Positions 17,992 to 26,263 of a DNA stretch of 56,551 nucleotides are shown piece by piece (positions within the stretch are counted from its first letter, which is position 1; each line of letters opens with the position of its first letter). The notes under the pieces are model-generated. The model was not told the origin of the DNA. It ran no database searches and saw nothing but the letters and a program-made list of their open reading frames with translations. The DNA lies in contig NZ_JAKEDT010000015.1 in NCBI RefSeq assembly GCF_021462525.1, forward strand, positions 1 through 56,551, written 5' to 3'. The position numbers and the translations under genes are program-made. Origin of the DNA: Thermus caliditerrae. Its GTDB lineage: Bacteria > Deinococcota > Deinococci > Deinococcales > Thermaceae.

Positions 17992-18705
17992 CTAGAGGGC
18001 AGGGAGGGGGAAGCGCTCCCCCGCCGAGAAGACGTCCACCTTCAACCCCTTGACCCCCCGGCTGGTGAACTCCGCACCCCCTGCGTCCACCAGGGTGACC
18101 TCCCCCATCCAGACCTCCCCCAAGCCCTTGAGGAGGCGGAGGGCTGTGTTTTCCAGAAGCCCCAGGCCCACCAGGTCCGGGTTGCCCGCCACCAGGCGGG
18201 AGAGGGCTAAGAACCTACCCCGCTCCTCCACCCGGGGCAGAAGGGCCAGCCCCCGCAGCAGGGCAAGCCCCCAGGAGGCCCGCACCTCGCCCTCCAAGGG
18301 GTAGAACGCCGCCTCCCCCAGAAGGCCCGCGGCCTCCCCCAAGGCCACCACTCCCCCGCCCTGGCGGTGGACCTCGAGGAGGGCCTGGAGGACCAGGCTC
18401 CCCCGGATGAGGTCCAAGAACTCCGGGAGGCCCTCGGCGGCCAGCAGGACCAGGGGGCTCCCGGCCACCGCCTGGGCCACCTGCGGGTCAAAGGCCTCCT
18501 CCCGCCGCCTGAGGTGGAGCACCCGGCCCCGCTTGAGACCCAGGCTGCGGTAGGCCAGACGCCAGGCTTCCGCCAGGTCCCGCAAGGGGTAAGGGACCAG
18601 GAAAAGGGCCTCTCCCCGGGCCTCTTCCAAGAGCCGGGCCTCCACCGGGCGCAAGGCCCCCCGCAAGGGATCAGCGGTGAGCAAGGCGAAGAAGCCCTGA
18701 CGCAT
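17992..18705 (-). CDS. Cyanophycinase-like (peptidase S51 fold) protein, probably inactive
   Basis: A 237-residue protein. Near the C-terminus GLGLLENTALRL resembles the cyanophycinase segment GIGIDEDTA, and the preceding blocks follow the S51/class I amidotransferase fold. The nucleophile motif GTSAGA of active members appears here as GEAAGLL (about residues 130-136), so the catalytic serine seems lost. It may be a binding protein. The start ATG 18705 has AAGGAGAAGGAGG upstream. The family assignment is moderate and rests on these short matches. Confidence 0.55.
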   Translation of the reverse strand: MRQGFFALLTADPLRGALRPVEARLLEEARGEALFLVPYPLRDLAEAWRLAYRSLGLKRGRVLHLRRREEAFDPQVAQAVAGSPLVLLAAEGLPEFLDLIRGSLVLQALLEVHRQGGGVVALGEAAGLLGEAAFYPLEGEVRASWGLALLRGLALLPRVEERGRFLALSRLVAGNPDLVGLGLLENTALRLLKGLGEVWMGEVTLVDAGGAEFTSRGVKGLKVDVFSAGERFPLPAL

Positions 18706-18777
18706 ACCTTGCCTCCTTCTCCTTAAGGTAGCGCGCTCCTCATGAAAGGAAAAGGGCGTTGTGCTAGACTTGGGGGC

Positions 18778-19347
18778 GTGGCCGCGATGGTATCCCCTCC
18801 GGGGGCATTCTCCAAGGATAAGAAGCGGGCCATTCTTCAGGCCACCTTGGAGGTTCTCCGGGAGATGGGGCTTTCCGGGCTCAAGATGGAGGAGGTGGCC
18901 CGGAGGGCGGAGGTGGGCAAGGGCACCATCTACCTCTACTTCCGCGACAAGAAAGACCTCCTAAAGAGCCTGGTAGAGGAGCGAACCTGGGCCTTCTACC
19001 GGGAGGTGGAGGAAATCGTGCGCCTGCGGGCGCCTTTTTTTACGCGCCTGGAAGCCCTCCTGCAGAAGCGCCTGGCCTGGATCGCCGAGTGGCGGGGCCT
19101 CTGGGCCGCAGTAGCCCGGGAGGCCATGGAGGACCCCACCCCCTGGCTGAAGGGGCTTCACCAGCACTACCTGGACCTCCTGGAAGAGCTGGTGCGAAGC
19201 GGCCAGGCAGAAGGGGTTGTGCGGCCGGAGCTTTCTCCCAAAGCCACGGCCCACGTGATCGCGGCCCTGGGGTGCAGCCCCCAGCTGGAAGTGGACGCTT
19301 ACTTGGAGCACCTCATGGAAGTGCTCCGGAAAGGAGTCGCGCCGTGA
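18778..19347 (+). CDS. TetR-family transcriptional regulator
   Basis: A 189-residue repressor with the TetR helix-turn-helix at about residues 12-58 (ILQATLEVLREMGLSGLKM, then EEVARRAEVGKGTIYLYF) and an all-helical ligand domain. GTG 18778 is chosen because TAGACT (18765-18770) lies 7 nt before it with no ribosome site, a pattern of leaderless starts seen elsewhere here; ATG 18787 is an alternative. The gene overlaps carD by GTGA, so both are co-transcribed. The ligand and targets are unknown. Confidence 0.88.
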   Translation: MAAMVSPPGAFSKDKKRAILQATLEVLREMGLSGLKMEEVARRAEVGKGTIYLYFRDKKDLLKSLVEERTWAFYREVEEIVRLRAPFFTRLEALLQKRLAWIAEWRGLWAAVAREAMEDPTPWLKGLHQHYLDLLEELVRSGQAEGVVRPELSPKATAHVIAALGCSPQLEVDAYLEHLMEVLRKGVAP

Positions 19348-19838
19348 AAGAGTTCCGTCCCGGCGACAAGGTGGTCTTGCCCCCTTACGGGGTTGGGGTG
19401 GTGGCGGGCATTGCCCAGCGTAGCGTGAGCGGCATCAGCCGAGCCTACTATCAGGTGGACTTCCCCGGTTCCCGCTCCAAGGCCTACGTACCCGTGGAAG
19501 CCCCCCAGAGCGTGGGCATGCGCAAGGCCCTTGCCCCGGAGGAGGTGCCCGTGATCCTGGATCTCTTGAAAAACGGCCGGATGCCCCTGCCCAAGCAGTG
19601 GGCGGCCCGGCACCGCAAGACCAGCGAGATCCTGGCGGACGGAAACCCTTACCGCATCGCCCAGATGGCGGGGCAGCTTCGGGCCTGGGAGCTGGAGCGG
19701 GGCCTTCCCGACCTGGATCGGCAGGCCCTGAGGCGGGCCATCTACCTTCTGGCGGAGGAGGTCTCCCAGACCTTGGAGATCAGCCTCCAGGAGGCCAGAC
19801 GCCTCTTCGAGGAAGCCTGGGGTGAGGAGCTGAACTGA
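19344..19838 (+). CDS. carD: RNA polymerase-binding regulator CarD
   Basis: CarD binds the RNA polymerase beta subunit and the upstream edge of the promoter bubble and stabilises open complexes. The 164-residue protein has the Tudor-like polymerase-interacting domain (residues 1-65, beginning KEFRPGDKVVLPPYGVGVV) and a helical C-terminal DNA-binding domain with the conserved tryptophan in KQWAARHR. The length equals what I recall for the Thermus protein. The start is GTG 19344, with AAAGGAG upstream and a 4-nt overlap with tetR. Confidence 0.93.
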   Translation: MKEFRPGDKVVLPPYGVGVVAGIAQRSVSGISRAYYQVDFPGSRSKAYVPVEAPQSVGMRKALAPEEVPVILDLLKNGRMPLPKQWAARHRKTSEILADGNPYRIAQMAGQLRAWELERGLPDLDRQALRRAIYLLAEEVSQTLEISLQEARRLFEEAWGEELN

Positions 19839-19854
19839 GTTGCACGCTCAACGC

Positions 19855-19886
19855 CCCCCTTCCCTTCAGGGAAGGGGGTTCTTTTT
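19855..19886 (+). terminator. Terminator of tetR-carD
   Basis: CCCCCTTCCC (19855-19864) pairs perfectly with GGGAAGGGGG (19869-19878) around TTCA, followed by TTCTTTTT. Confidence 0.9.
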
Positions 19887-19944
19887 CCGCCTCATGCCCT
19901 TTTCCGCTAAACCCTAAGGCCCTGCTCCACCCGTTTGCCAGGGC

Positions 19945-19971
19945 CCCCACGCGGACAGGGTCCGCATGGGG
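19945..19971 (-). terminator. Hairpin after the TenA-like gene
   Basis: A 12-bp stem CCCCATGCGGAC / GTCCGCGTGGGG (one wobble) with a 3-nt loop lies 6 nt past the stop of the minus-strand TenA-like gene. There is no T tract, so it may be an RNA stabiliser or a Rho-dependent site instead of an intrinsic terminator. Confidence 0.4.
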
Positions 19972-19976
19972 TGGTA

Positions 19977-20546
19977 TCAAAGGAGCAGGCTCCACGTCTT
20001 TTTCTCCATCTCCAGAATGCGCTTCAGGTAGTGGCGCAGCCGCTCGGGGTCCAGCCCGCTCAGCTGGCCCTGGGCCATGACCTCCAGGTCAAAGAGCAGG
20101 GCCTGGAACTCCGGGGCCGACCAGTGTTCGGAGAGCTCCTGCCAGGGACCTTCCCCCTCCACGTGGGCGTTCCAGGCCTCGAGGAAGAGGCGGTTCAGGA
20201 AGTAGAAGAAGACCAGGCGGTAGGGGTAAGCCATCGCGGCCATCTCCTGCAGAAGGAGCATGTACTCCCGCCGCACCGGGTGGACCTCCCCCTGGGGGTC
20301 CGCCCCTTGGGCGAGGAGCCAATCCAGCTCCTCCACCGTGGCCATGAGGGCCTGGACCAGAGGAGCCCGGTGGGGATGGGGAGCGTCCTGCAAAAGCCCC
20401 ACCTGGTAACGGTACAGGGCCTCCACGAAGGGGAAGTCCTGCTTGAGCCAAAAGGCGAACCGCTCCCGGTCCCAACGGATGGGCAGGGCCTTGACCTCCT
20501 CCAGGGCCTTGGGACAGCAGCCGAACACCTCCTCCAAGGAACGCAT
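19977..20546 (-). CDS. TenA/heme-oxygenase-fold family protein
   Basis: A 189-residue all-helical protein. The segment FWLKQDFPFVEALYRYQVGL (about residues 31-50) resembles the entry of TenA/THI-4/PqqC-type proteins, and an acidic residue in EELDWLLAQ falls near the expected active-site position. TenA proteins hydrolyse aminopyrimidines in thiamin salvage, but the catalytic cysteine is not evident and no thiamin gene is adjacent. ATG 20546 begins one base after the ispE stop, with GGGAGG upstream, so it is coupled to ispE. Confidence 0.55.
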   Translation of the reverse strand: MRSLEEVFGCCPKALEEVKALPIRWDRERFAFWLKQDFPFVEALYRYQVGLLQDAPHPHRAPLVQALMATVEELDWLLAQGADPQGEVHPVRREYMLLLQEMAAMAYPYRLVFFYFLNRLFLEAWNAHVEGEGPWQELSEHWSAPEFQALLFDLEVMAQGQLSGLDPERLRHYLKRILEMEKKTWSLLL

Positions 20547-20547
20547 G

Positions 20548-21351
20548 CTAGCCTCCCAGGGTGCCTTGCCGGGCAAAGCCCGTGCGCCTAAGGACCGCCA
20601 CCACCTCCTGGGCGTGCTCGGGGCTTTGGGCGAAGCCAAAGAAGGCGCTCCCTGAGCCCGACATCAGCACCCCCCTAAGCCCCAGGGCCCTGAGCCTGGC
20701 CTTCACCTCCTTGAGTTCGGGGTAGAGGCGGAAAGCGGGGCCCTCGAGGCTGTTCCAGTAGGGGGGCTCCTCCCCCGCCTCCAGCGCCGCCACGATCTCC
20801 GCTACGGGGAGGTCCGGCCCGAAGTCGTGGGGCTTCACCTCCCCGTAGACCCTGGGGGTGGGCAGACGGAGCCCGGGAGCGAAGACCACCACGGGCAGGG
20901 AGGGCAGGGCCAGGGGCCTGAGGCGCTCCCCCACCCCCCGGGCCTCCGCCACCCCCCCCTGCAGGAAGAAGGGCACGTCCGCCCCCAAGGCGAGGGCTAG
21001 GGCGGGCAGGTCCACCTCCGCCGGGTAGAGCTCCGTTAGGCCCAGAAGCACCTGGGCAGCGTCGGAGCTTCCGCCCCCCAAGCCCGCCCCCTCGGGCAGG
21101 GCCTTCTCCAGAACGATCCGCACCCCCCCAGGCCACCCCGCCGCCTCCAGGTAGGCCTCCGCTGCCCGATACGCCAGGTTCCTCCGCCCGTAGCGGCCCC
21201 GGAACTCGATGCCCTCGGGGATGGGCTCCAAAAAGAGCCGGTCCCCGAAGGAAAGGGCAGCGAAGAGGGTGTGGAGCTCGTGGTAGCCGTCGGGCCGCCT
21301 CCCCAGGAGGGAGAGGCCCAGGTTCACCTTGGCCACCGCTAGCCGCTCCAT
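20548..21351 (-). CDS. ispE: 4-diphosphocytidyl-2-C-methyl-D-erythritol kinase IspE
   Basis: IspE phosphorylates CDP-methylerythritol in the MEP isoprenoid pathway. This GHMP kinase of 267 residues has the start [20 protein letters not shown], the ATP motif PEGAGLGGGSSDAA (about 86-99) and the C-terminal SGSGSAFFGF. ATG 21351 overlaps the ispD end by 13 nt, so the two consecutive enzymes of the pathway region are coupled. The usual ispF is not next to them. Confidence 0.96.
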   Translation of the reverse strand: MERLAVAKVNLGLSLLGRRPDGYHELHTLFAALSFGDRLFLEPIPEGIEFRGRYGRRNLAYRAAEAYLEAAGWPGGVRIVLEKALPEGAGLGGGSSDAAQVLLGLTELYPAEVDLPALALALGADVPFFLQGGVAEARGVGERLRPLALPSLPVVVFAPGLRLPTPRVYGEVKPHDFGPDLPVAEIVAALEAGEEPPYWNSLEGPAFRLYPELKEVKARLRALGLRGVLMSGSGSAFFGFAQSPEHAQEVVAVLRRTGFARQGTLGG

Positions 21352-21989
21352 GTCCGCGCCAAGGCCTCCGCTAGGGAAAGGTCTTCGGGGTAGGTGATCT
21401 TGAAGGCCGTCCTCTCCCCCTCCACGAGGGCCACGGGGTAGCCCAGAGCCCGCACCAGCTGGGCGTCGTCGGTGGCGGCAAGGCCCCGCTTCCGGGCGTA
21501 GGCGTGGGCCTCCCGGAGGAGGGCGGTGAAGAAACCCTGGGGGGTCTGCACCAGGCGCAGGGCCTCCCGGGGCACCACCTCCCCGTAGGCCTCTCCCTCG
21601 GGCCGAACCAGGGTGTCGGAAACGGGGAGCACGGGCACCGCCGCCCCCGTGGCCCGGGCGGCCTCGAGGACCCGCTCCGCCAAGGCGGGGCTGGCGAAGG
21701 GCCGGGCCACGTCGTGGACCAGCACCAGGGGCAGGCTCGCCGCCTCCAGGAGGCGGGCCACCGATTCCTGCCGCGTCCTTCCCCCCTCCAAGAAAACCGC
21801 CCGCAGGCCCGGAGGGGGCTCGGCCCCCGGGGGTAGGGCCACCAGCACCTCCGCCGCCTCCTGGAAGGCCAGGAGGGACCACTCCAAAAGGGTCTTCCCC
21901 CCCACCCGCAGGAAGGCCTTGGGCCCTAGGCCGAGCCTCTCCCCGTTGCCGGCGGCGGGGATGAGGACGGAAACCTCCACGCCCCTCAT
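21339..21989 (-). CDS. ispD: 2-C-methyl-D-erythritol 4-phosphate cytidylyltransferase IspD
   Basis: IspD makes CDP-methylerythritol from CTP and MEP. The 216-residue protein has the nucleotidyltransferase start [19 protein letters not shown] (the signature lysine is present), the metal-binding VHDVARPF and the ATDDAQLV block. ATG 21989 is used; a longer open frame reaches into the divergent uppP and has no support. It is head-to-head with uppP, whose start lies only 16 bp away. Confidence 0.96.
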   Translation of the reverse strand: MRGVEVSVLIPAAGNGERLGLGPKAFLRVGGKTLLEWSLLAFQEAAEVLVALPPGAEPPPGLRAVFLEGGRTRQESVARLLEAASLPLVLVHDVARPFASPALAERVLEAARATGAAVPVLPVSDTLVRPEGEAYGEVVPREALRLVQTPQGFFTALLREAHAYARKRGLAATDDAQLVRALGYPVALVEGERTAFKITYPEDLSLAEALARTWSG

Positions 21990-22004
21990 GGTAGCATGGG
22001 CCGC

Positions 22005-22781
22005 GTGAGCGCTTGGGAAGCCCTTCTCCTGGGGTTCGTGGAGGGCCTCACGGAGTTTTTGCCCGTCTCCTCCACCGGCCACCTGACCCTTCTTTTCCAC
22101 CTCCTGGGCCTGCCCATCGAGGGGGACGCCTTTTTGAAGACCTTCCTCATCGCCATCCAGCTGGGGGCCATCCTGGCCATCCTCCTCCTTTACGGCCGCC
22201 GCTTCGCCTTGGACCGGGCGCTTTGGCTCAGGATCGCCGTGGCCTTCCTGCCCACCGCAGCCATAGGCTTCCTCTTCTACCCCCTCATCAAGGGGGTGAT
22301 CCTGGGCAAGGACGGCATCGTGGTCTTCTTTCTCTTCTTCGTGGGCCTGGTCCTGCTCCTCGCCGACCGCCTGGCGGAACGGGCCCGCTACCAGGACGTG
22401 CTGGAGCTGCCCCTTTCCCAGGTGGCCCTGATCGGGGTCTTCCAGGGCCTCTCGGCCCTTTTCCCCGGCACCAGCCGCAGCGGGGCCACCATCCTGGGGG
22501 GGCTCCTCCTGGGCTTAAGGCGCAAGGCGGCGGCGGAGTTCAGCTTCCTCCTGGCCCTTCCCACCATGCTGGCCGCGGTGGGCTACGACCTCCTCAAAAG
22601 CGCCCCCAGCGTGCCCGATGGAGGCTGGGGCCTCCTCCTCCTGGGCTTTGCCGCCGCCCTCCTCACCGCCTTTCTCACCGTGCGGGGGATGCTGGCCCTG
22701 GTGGAGCGGGTGGGCTTTAAGCCCTTTGCCTACTACCGCATGGCGTTGGCCTTGGTCTACGCCTACTTCTTCCTACGCTAG
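22005..22781 (+). CDS. uppP: Undecaprenyl-diphosphatase UppP
   Basis: UppP (BacA) dephosphorylates undecaprenyl diphosphate to recycle the lipid carrier for peptidoglycan and polysaccharide synthesis. The polytopic membrane protein of 258 residues has both active-site motifs, [14 protein letters not shown] near the N-terminus and PGTSRSGAT near the middle. I choose GTG 22005 because TAGCAT (21992-21997) sits 7 nt upstream and there is no ribosome site; ATG 21996 lies inside that box and is the alternative. It converges on the aminotransferase gene with 9 nt of overlap. Confidence 0.95.
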   Translation: MSAWEALLLGFVEGLTEFLPVSSTGHLTLLFHLLGLPIEGDAFLKTFLIAIQLGAILAILLLYGRRFALDRALWLRIAVAFLPTAAIGFLFYPLIKGVILGKDGIVVFFLFFVGLVLLLADRLAERARYQDVLELPLSQVALIGVFQGLSALFPGTSRSGATILGGLLLGLRRKAAAEFSFLLALPTMLAAVGYDLLKSAPSVPDGGWGLLLLGFAAALLTAFLTVRGMLALVERVGFKPFAYYRMALALVYAYFFLR

Positions 22782-23834
22782 GGCCAGCACCCGGTCCAGG
22801 GCCTCGAGGAAGACCTGGTAGTAGGCCTTCCTAGCCCCCTCCCCCATGAGGCCGAGCCGCAGGACCTGCCCCCGGGTGGGGCCGATGCCCCCGGCCACCG
22901 CCACGCCCTCGGCGTAGAGGGCCTTCACCAGGCGGTCCGCCTCCACCCCCTCGGGGGGGCGGACCACCAGCACCGTGGGCAGGGGGCTGGCCTTGGGGTA
23001 GGGACGGAAGCCCCGGGCGGAAAGCTCTTCCAGAAGCCAGGCGTAGACCTCCCGGGCCCGGCGCTCCCGCGCCTCGATCCCCTCCTCTAGGGCTAGGTCC
23101 AGGGCCTCGAGGAGGGCGTAGTGCAGGAGGACGGGGGTGGTGTGGTGGTAGCCGCCCCGCTCCCAGTGCTCGGCCACCCGCGTGAGGTCCAGGTACCAGC
23201 CCCGCTTGCCGGTGAAGGCCCTGCGGGCCTCGGGGCTCACGGCGATGGGGGCCAGGCCCGGGGGGGCGGAGAGGCACTTCTGGCTTCCCGTGAAGGCGTA
23301 GTCCACCCCCATGGCCCGCATGGAGAAGGGAAGCATGCCCAAGGTGGTCACCGCGTCCAGGAAGAACAAGGCCCCGGCCTCCTTGGCCAGGGACCCCACC
23401 TCCTCTGCGGGGTTCAGGACGCCGGTGGAGGTCTCCCCGTGGACCAAGGCCACCATGCGGTAGCGCTTGGCCCTGAGGGCCTTGGCCACGGCCTCCGGGT
23501 CCACGGGCTCCCCCGGGGGAAACTCCAGCACCGTGGGCATGAGGCCGTGCAGAGCCGCCATCTCCGCCACCCTTTGGGAGAAGGCCCCGTTCACCAGCAC
23601 CAGGACCGGACCCTGGTCCAGGCCCGCCAGCCCCGCCTCCATGCCCAGGCTACCCGATCCGGCCAGGGCCGCCACCAAAGCCCCCTCGCCAGGGTCAAAG
23701 AGGGCTCGGAGACGCTCCTGGATGGCCTGGTTCACCTTCAGCACCTCGGGGTCCAAATGGCCCCGCATGGGGCGCAGGAGAGCCTTCTGCACGCGTTCAG
23801 GGATGGGGGTAGGACCGGGGGTCAAAAGGAGCAT
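22773..23834 (-). CDS. Class V aminotransferase (serine/alanine-glyoxylate type)
   Basis: A 353-residue PLP-dependent aminotransferase. It starts [17 protein letters not shown], typical of the alanine/serine-glyoxylate group; [11 protein letters not shown] and DAVTTLG are the cofactor-side motifs, and the Schiff-base lysine is in [12 protein letters not shown]. The donor and acceptor (serine, alanine or phosphoserine-like; glyoxylate or pyruvate) cannot be told from sequence. ATG 23834 has the site GAGGAGGT. A structured leader of about 100 nt with a micro-ORF precedes it and suggests regulation. Confidence 0.88.
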   Translation of the reverse strand: MLLLTPGPTPIPERVQKALLRPMRGHLDPEVLKVNQAIQERLRALFDPGEGALVAALAGSGSLGMEAGLAGLDQGPVLVLVNGAFSQRVAEMAALHGLMPTVLEFPPGEPVDPEAVAKALRAKRYRMVALVHGETSTGVLNPAEEVGSLAKEAGALFFLDAVTTLGMLPFSMRAMGVDYAFTGSQKCLSAPPGLAPIAVSPEARRAFTGKRGWYLDLTRVAEHWERGGYHHTTPVLLHYALLEALDLALEEGIEARERRAREVYAWLLEELSARGFRPYPKASPLPTVLVVRPPEGVEADRLVKALYAEGVAVAGGIGPTRGQVLRLGLMGEGARKAYYQVFLEALDRVLALA

Positions 23835-23842
23835 CTCAGCTT

Positions 23843-23913
23843 ACCTCCTCTAAAAGGAGAGGCCCCCGCGGCCAAGCCGGGGGGGCCCTTCCCGAAGGAA
23901 GGGGCCCCCTACC
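23843..23913 (-). promoter_or_regulatory. Structured leader of the class V aminotransferase
   Basis: On the minus strand a strong hairpin GGGGGCCCCTTCC / GGAAGGGCCCCCC (about 23909-23880) directly follows the micro-ORF stop. A second stem, CCTCT (23862-23858) with AGAGG (23851-23847), takes in part of the gene's ribosome site (23849-23843). There is no T tract after the large hairpin, so control at translation initiation is more likely than termination. It matches no riboswitch I know. Confidence 0.5.
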
Positions 23914-23935
23914 GGATAGCTCGCAGGAGCCTCAT
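23909..23935 (-). CDS. Leader peptide MRLLRAIR (putative)
   Basis: Eight codons, ATG 23935 to TAG 23909, encode M-R-L-L-R-A-I-R, with three arginines. The ATG is 8 nt after the -10 box of the predicted promoter, so it would be translated from a leaderless transcript. It ends exactly where the strong hairpin of the leader begins. Confidence 0.4.
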   Translation of the reverse strand: MRLLRAIR

Positions 23936-23943
23936 TGACGGGC

Positions 23944-23973
23944 ACTTTAGCAAAACCCCCTTCCCTTGTAAAG
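23944..23973 (-). promoter_or_regulatory. Promoter of the class V aminotransferase
   Basis: On the minus strand TTTACA (23973-23968) is followed after 18 nt by TAAAGT (23949-23944). On the plus strand the same segment offers TAAAGT (23969-23974), 9 nt before the dnaJ ATG, so the region may fire in both directions. Confidence 0.6.
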
Positions 23974-23983
23974 TGCTAGCTGG

Positions 23984-25033
23984 ATGAAGGACTACTACGC
24001 CATCCTGGGGGTGAGCCGCGAGGCCACCCAGGAGGAGATCAAAAAGGCCTACCGCCGCCTGGCCCTGCAACACCACCCCGACCGCAACCCCGGGGACAAG
24101 GAGGCGGAGGAGCGCTTCAAGGAGATCAACGAGGCCTACGCCGTCCTCTCCGACCCCGAGAAGCGGGCCCAGTACGACCGGGGGCTTCTGGGGCAGCCAG
24201 AGCTACGCACCGAGGACCTCTTCGACCTCTTCGCCCAGGTCTTCGGCTTCCGCACGGGGCGCGCCGCCCCCAGGGGGGAGGACCTCGAGGCCCTGGTGGA
24301 GGTGGAACTCCAAGACCTTCTGCACGGGAAGGAAGCGGAGGTGGCCTACGCCCGCCTGGTGCCCTGCGAGGCCTGCGGAGGCCAAGGGGGCAAGCGGGTG
24401 GCCTGCCCCACCTGCGGGGGGCGGGGGATGGTGGAAACCTACCGCCAAGGCCTCTTCGGGGCCTTCGTAAGCCGCTCCACCTGCCCCCATTGCAAAGGGC
24501 AGGGCCACCTGCTGGCCGAGGCCTGCCCCGTCTGCCGGGGGAGGGGGCGCGTGGCCCAGGAGGAACGGGTTTCCGTGAAGATCCCCCCGGGGATGGGGGA
24601 GGACCACCTCCTGCGGGTGCCCGGGCACGGCAACCTGGGGCCCGGCGGCCCCGGCGACCTCTACGTGCGCCTCAAGGTCCGCCCCCATCCCCACCTGGAG
24701 CGGGAAGGGGCGGACCTGGTCTACCGCCTCCGGATCGGCCTGGCCCAGGCGGCCCTGGGCGCCCGGGTGGAGGTGCCGGGCCTGGAGGGCCCCATCCCCC
24801 TGGAGATCCCCCCGGGCACGGGCCACGGGGAGGTGTTTGAGCTCCCCGGGGAAGGCCTCCCCCACCCCGGGGGCCGGGGGCGGGGGGCTTTGCGGGTGGT
24901 GGTGGAGCTCGTGGTGCCCAAGAAGCTTTCCCCAAAGGCCAGGGAGCTTCTCCGGGCTTACGCCGAGGAGGTGGGGGAGGAGGTGGCCCCCGAAGGCTTT
25001 TGGGGGAAACTCAAGGGGTTCTTCCGCAAGTAG
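23984..25033 (+). CDS. dnaJ: DnaJ co-chaperone with zinc finger
   Basis: A 349-residue type I DnaJ that stimulates DnaK ATPase and holds unfolded clients. The J domain (1-68) carries HPD at residues 31-33. Four zinc repeats follow: [24 protein letters not shown] and CPVCRGRG, then two substrate-binding beta domains. The glycine/phenylalanine linker is very short. The dnaK-linked Thermus DnaJ I recall is shorter and lacks the zinc finger, so this looks like a separate, stand-alone dnaJ. There is no dnaK or grpE nearby. No clear ribosome site precedes ATG 23984. Confidence 0.93.
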   Translation: MKDYYAILGVSREATQEEIKKAYRRLALQHHPDRNPGDKEAEERFKEINEAYAVLSDPEKRAQYDRGLLGQPELRTEDLFDLFAQVFGFRTGRAAPRGEDLEALVEVELQDLLHGKEAEVAYARLVPCEACGGQGGKRVACPTCGGRGMVETYRQGLFGAFVSRSTCPHCKGQGHLLAEACPVCRGRGRVAQEERVSVKIPPGMGEDHLLRVPGHGNLGPGGPGDLYVRLKVRPHPHLEREGADLVYRLRIGLAQAALGARVEVPGLEGPIPLEIPPGTGHGEVFELPGEGLPHPGGRGRGALRVVVELVVPKKLSPKARELLRAYAEEVGEEVAPEGFWGKLKGFFRK

Positions 25034-25044
25034 CCTTCCCGTGG

Positions 25045-25148
25045 TAGAGTGAGGTATTCCGGGTCGCTATAGGGTGGCCCCTTGGGTCTAAAGCAACCCC
25101 TAAAGTCCCGGATACGAGCCCTAAAGGGCTTGGAAGAGAAGGAGCGGT
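25045..25148 (+). promoter_or_regulatory. Promoter element and long structured leader of the cold-shock gene
   Basis: TAGAGT (25045-25050) is a likely -10, giving a leader of about 90 nt. GTATTCCGGG near its start can pair with CCCGGATAC near 25110 (one bulge), enclosing further hairpins, and GCCCTAAAGGGC forms a small stem shortly before the ribosome site GAAGGAG. Long structured leaders are typical of cold-shock genes, where folding senses temperature. Confidence 0.5.
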
Positions 25149-25370
25149 ATGCAGAAGGGTCGGGTCAAGTGGTTCAACGCGGAGAAGGGCTACGGCTTCA
25201 TTGAGCGCGAGGGGGACACGGACGTGTTCGTCCACTTCAGCGCCATCAACGCCAAGGGGTTCCGCACCCTGAACGAGGGCGACATCGTCACCTTTGACGT
25301 GGAGCCGGGCAAGAACGGCAAGGGCCCCCAGGCGGTGAACGTCACCGTGGTGGAGCCGGCCCGCAGGTAA
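25149..25370 (+). CDS. Cold-shock protein (CspA family)
   Basis: A 73-residue single cold-shock domain that binds single-stranded RNA and DNA. RNP1 is KGYGFIER (about residues 13-20) and RNP2 is VFVHFSAI (about 26-33); the start [16 protein letters not shown] is canonical. The start ATG 25149 follows GAAGGAG. Its own promoter and leader separate it from dnaJ, and a GC-rich hairpin follows. Which paralogue it is cannot be told without comparing the genome. Confidence 0.96.
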   Translation: MQKGRVKWFNAEKGYGFIEREGDTDVFVHFSAINAKGFRTLNEGDIVTFDVEPGKNGKGPQAVNVTVVEPARR

Positions 25371-25384
25371 GCGGTCCTTCGCCC

Positions 25385-25406
25385 GCCCCGGGGTTCCCCC
25401 CGGGGC
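25385..25406 (+). terminator. Hairpin after the cold-shock gene
   Basis: GCCCCGGGG (25385-25393) pairs with CCCCGGGGC (25398-25406) around TTCC. The T tract (CCTTTC) is delayed and short, so strength is uncertain. Confidence 0.6.
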
Positions 25407-25457
25407 GGCGGCCTTTCATCACCCGTCTCTCAGAGAGGGGGGGGTAGCATGGGAGCG

Positions 25458-25961
25458 ATGCGGACCCTTAACCTGAGCCTACGTCCTGTGGGTTTGGAGG
25501 ACGCTCCTCTTTTGCACCAGCTCTTCCTGCGAAGCCCCGGGTACTTCGCCCTGATGGGGATGGAGCCCCCGGCCCTCGAGGACGTGGCCCGCGACCTGGC
25601 CACCCTGGAGGGCGATGGGCGCCGCCGGGTCTTCCTCCTGGTGTCCGAAGGGGAGGTCGTGGGCTACCTGGACTACAAGCTCCACTACCCCGAGCCTGAA
25701 GACGCCACCCTGAGCCTCCTCCTCATCCGCGAGGACCGCCAGGGCCAGGGCCTGGGGCAGCGGGCCCTGACGCACCTGCTGGAGAACTTGGTGGGGGCAG
25801 AGCGGCTCTATGCGGTGGTCTACGGGCAAAACCCCAGGGCCAAAGCCTTCTTCCAAGCCCAAGGCTTCCAGCACGTAAAAGACGGGGGTCCCGCGCTAAG
25901 CTGGTACGTGCTGCCCCTGAAAAAGGCCCCGCCCCAGCCGACGCTGGGGCGGGAGCCCTGA
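25458..25961 (+). CDS. GNAT-family N-acetyltransferase
   Basis: A 167-residue acetyltransferase with the acetyl-CoA loop motif RQGQGLGQRAL (about residues 97-107) and the following strand RLYAVVYGQNPRAKAFFQAQ. The substrate is unknown. I choose ATG 25458 because TAGCAT (25445-25450) lies 7 nt upstream and no ribosome site is seen; an ATG at 25449 overlaps that box. The final codons contain the inverted repeat that acts as terminator for the convergent ferredoxin gene. Confidence 0.88.
   Translation: MRTLNLSLRPVGLEDAPLLHQLFLRSPGYFALMGMEPPALEDVARDLATLEGDGRRRVFLLVSEGEVVGYLDYKLHYPEPEDATLSLLLIREDRQGQGLGQRALTHLLENLVGAERLYAVVYGQNPRAKAFFQAQGFQHVKDGGPALSWYVLPLKKAPPQPTLGREP
25920..25953 (-). terminator. 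Terminator of the ferredoxin gene
   Basis: On the minus strand CCCGCCCCAGC / GCTGGGGCGGG (25953-25928, 11 bp, 4-nt loop) leads into GCCTTTTTC. It is embedded in the coding end of the GNAT gene. Confidence 0.85.
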
Positions 25962-25965
25962 GCTT

Positions 25966-26205
<240 letters not shown>

Positions 26206-26232
26206 CCTTCACCTCCTCAACCCCTCCCCCCT

Positions 26233-26259
26233 ATTTTAGGCCGACGGGCCTTTTGTCAA
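26233..26259 (-). promoter_or_regulatory. Ferredoxin promoter (short spacer)
   Basis: On the minus strand TTGACA (26259-26254) is followed after 15 nt by TAAAAT (26238-26233). The spacer is shorter than the usual 17 nt, so either a factor compensates or the true -10 is slightly different. Confidence 0.5.
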
Positions 26260-26263
26260 CGGG

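Noticed and set aside
23835-23935. T-box, glycine or SAM riboswitch upstream of the aminotransferase
   Set aside because: None of the conserved core sequences of these classes is present; only generic hairpins and a micro-ORF are seen.
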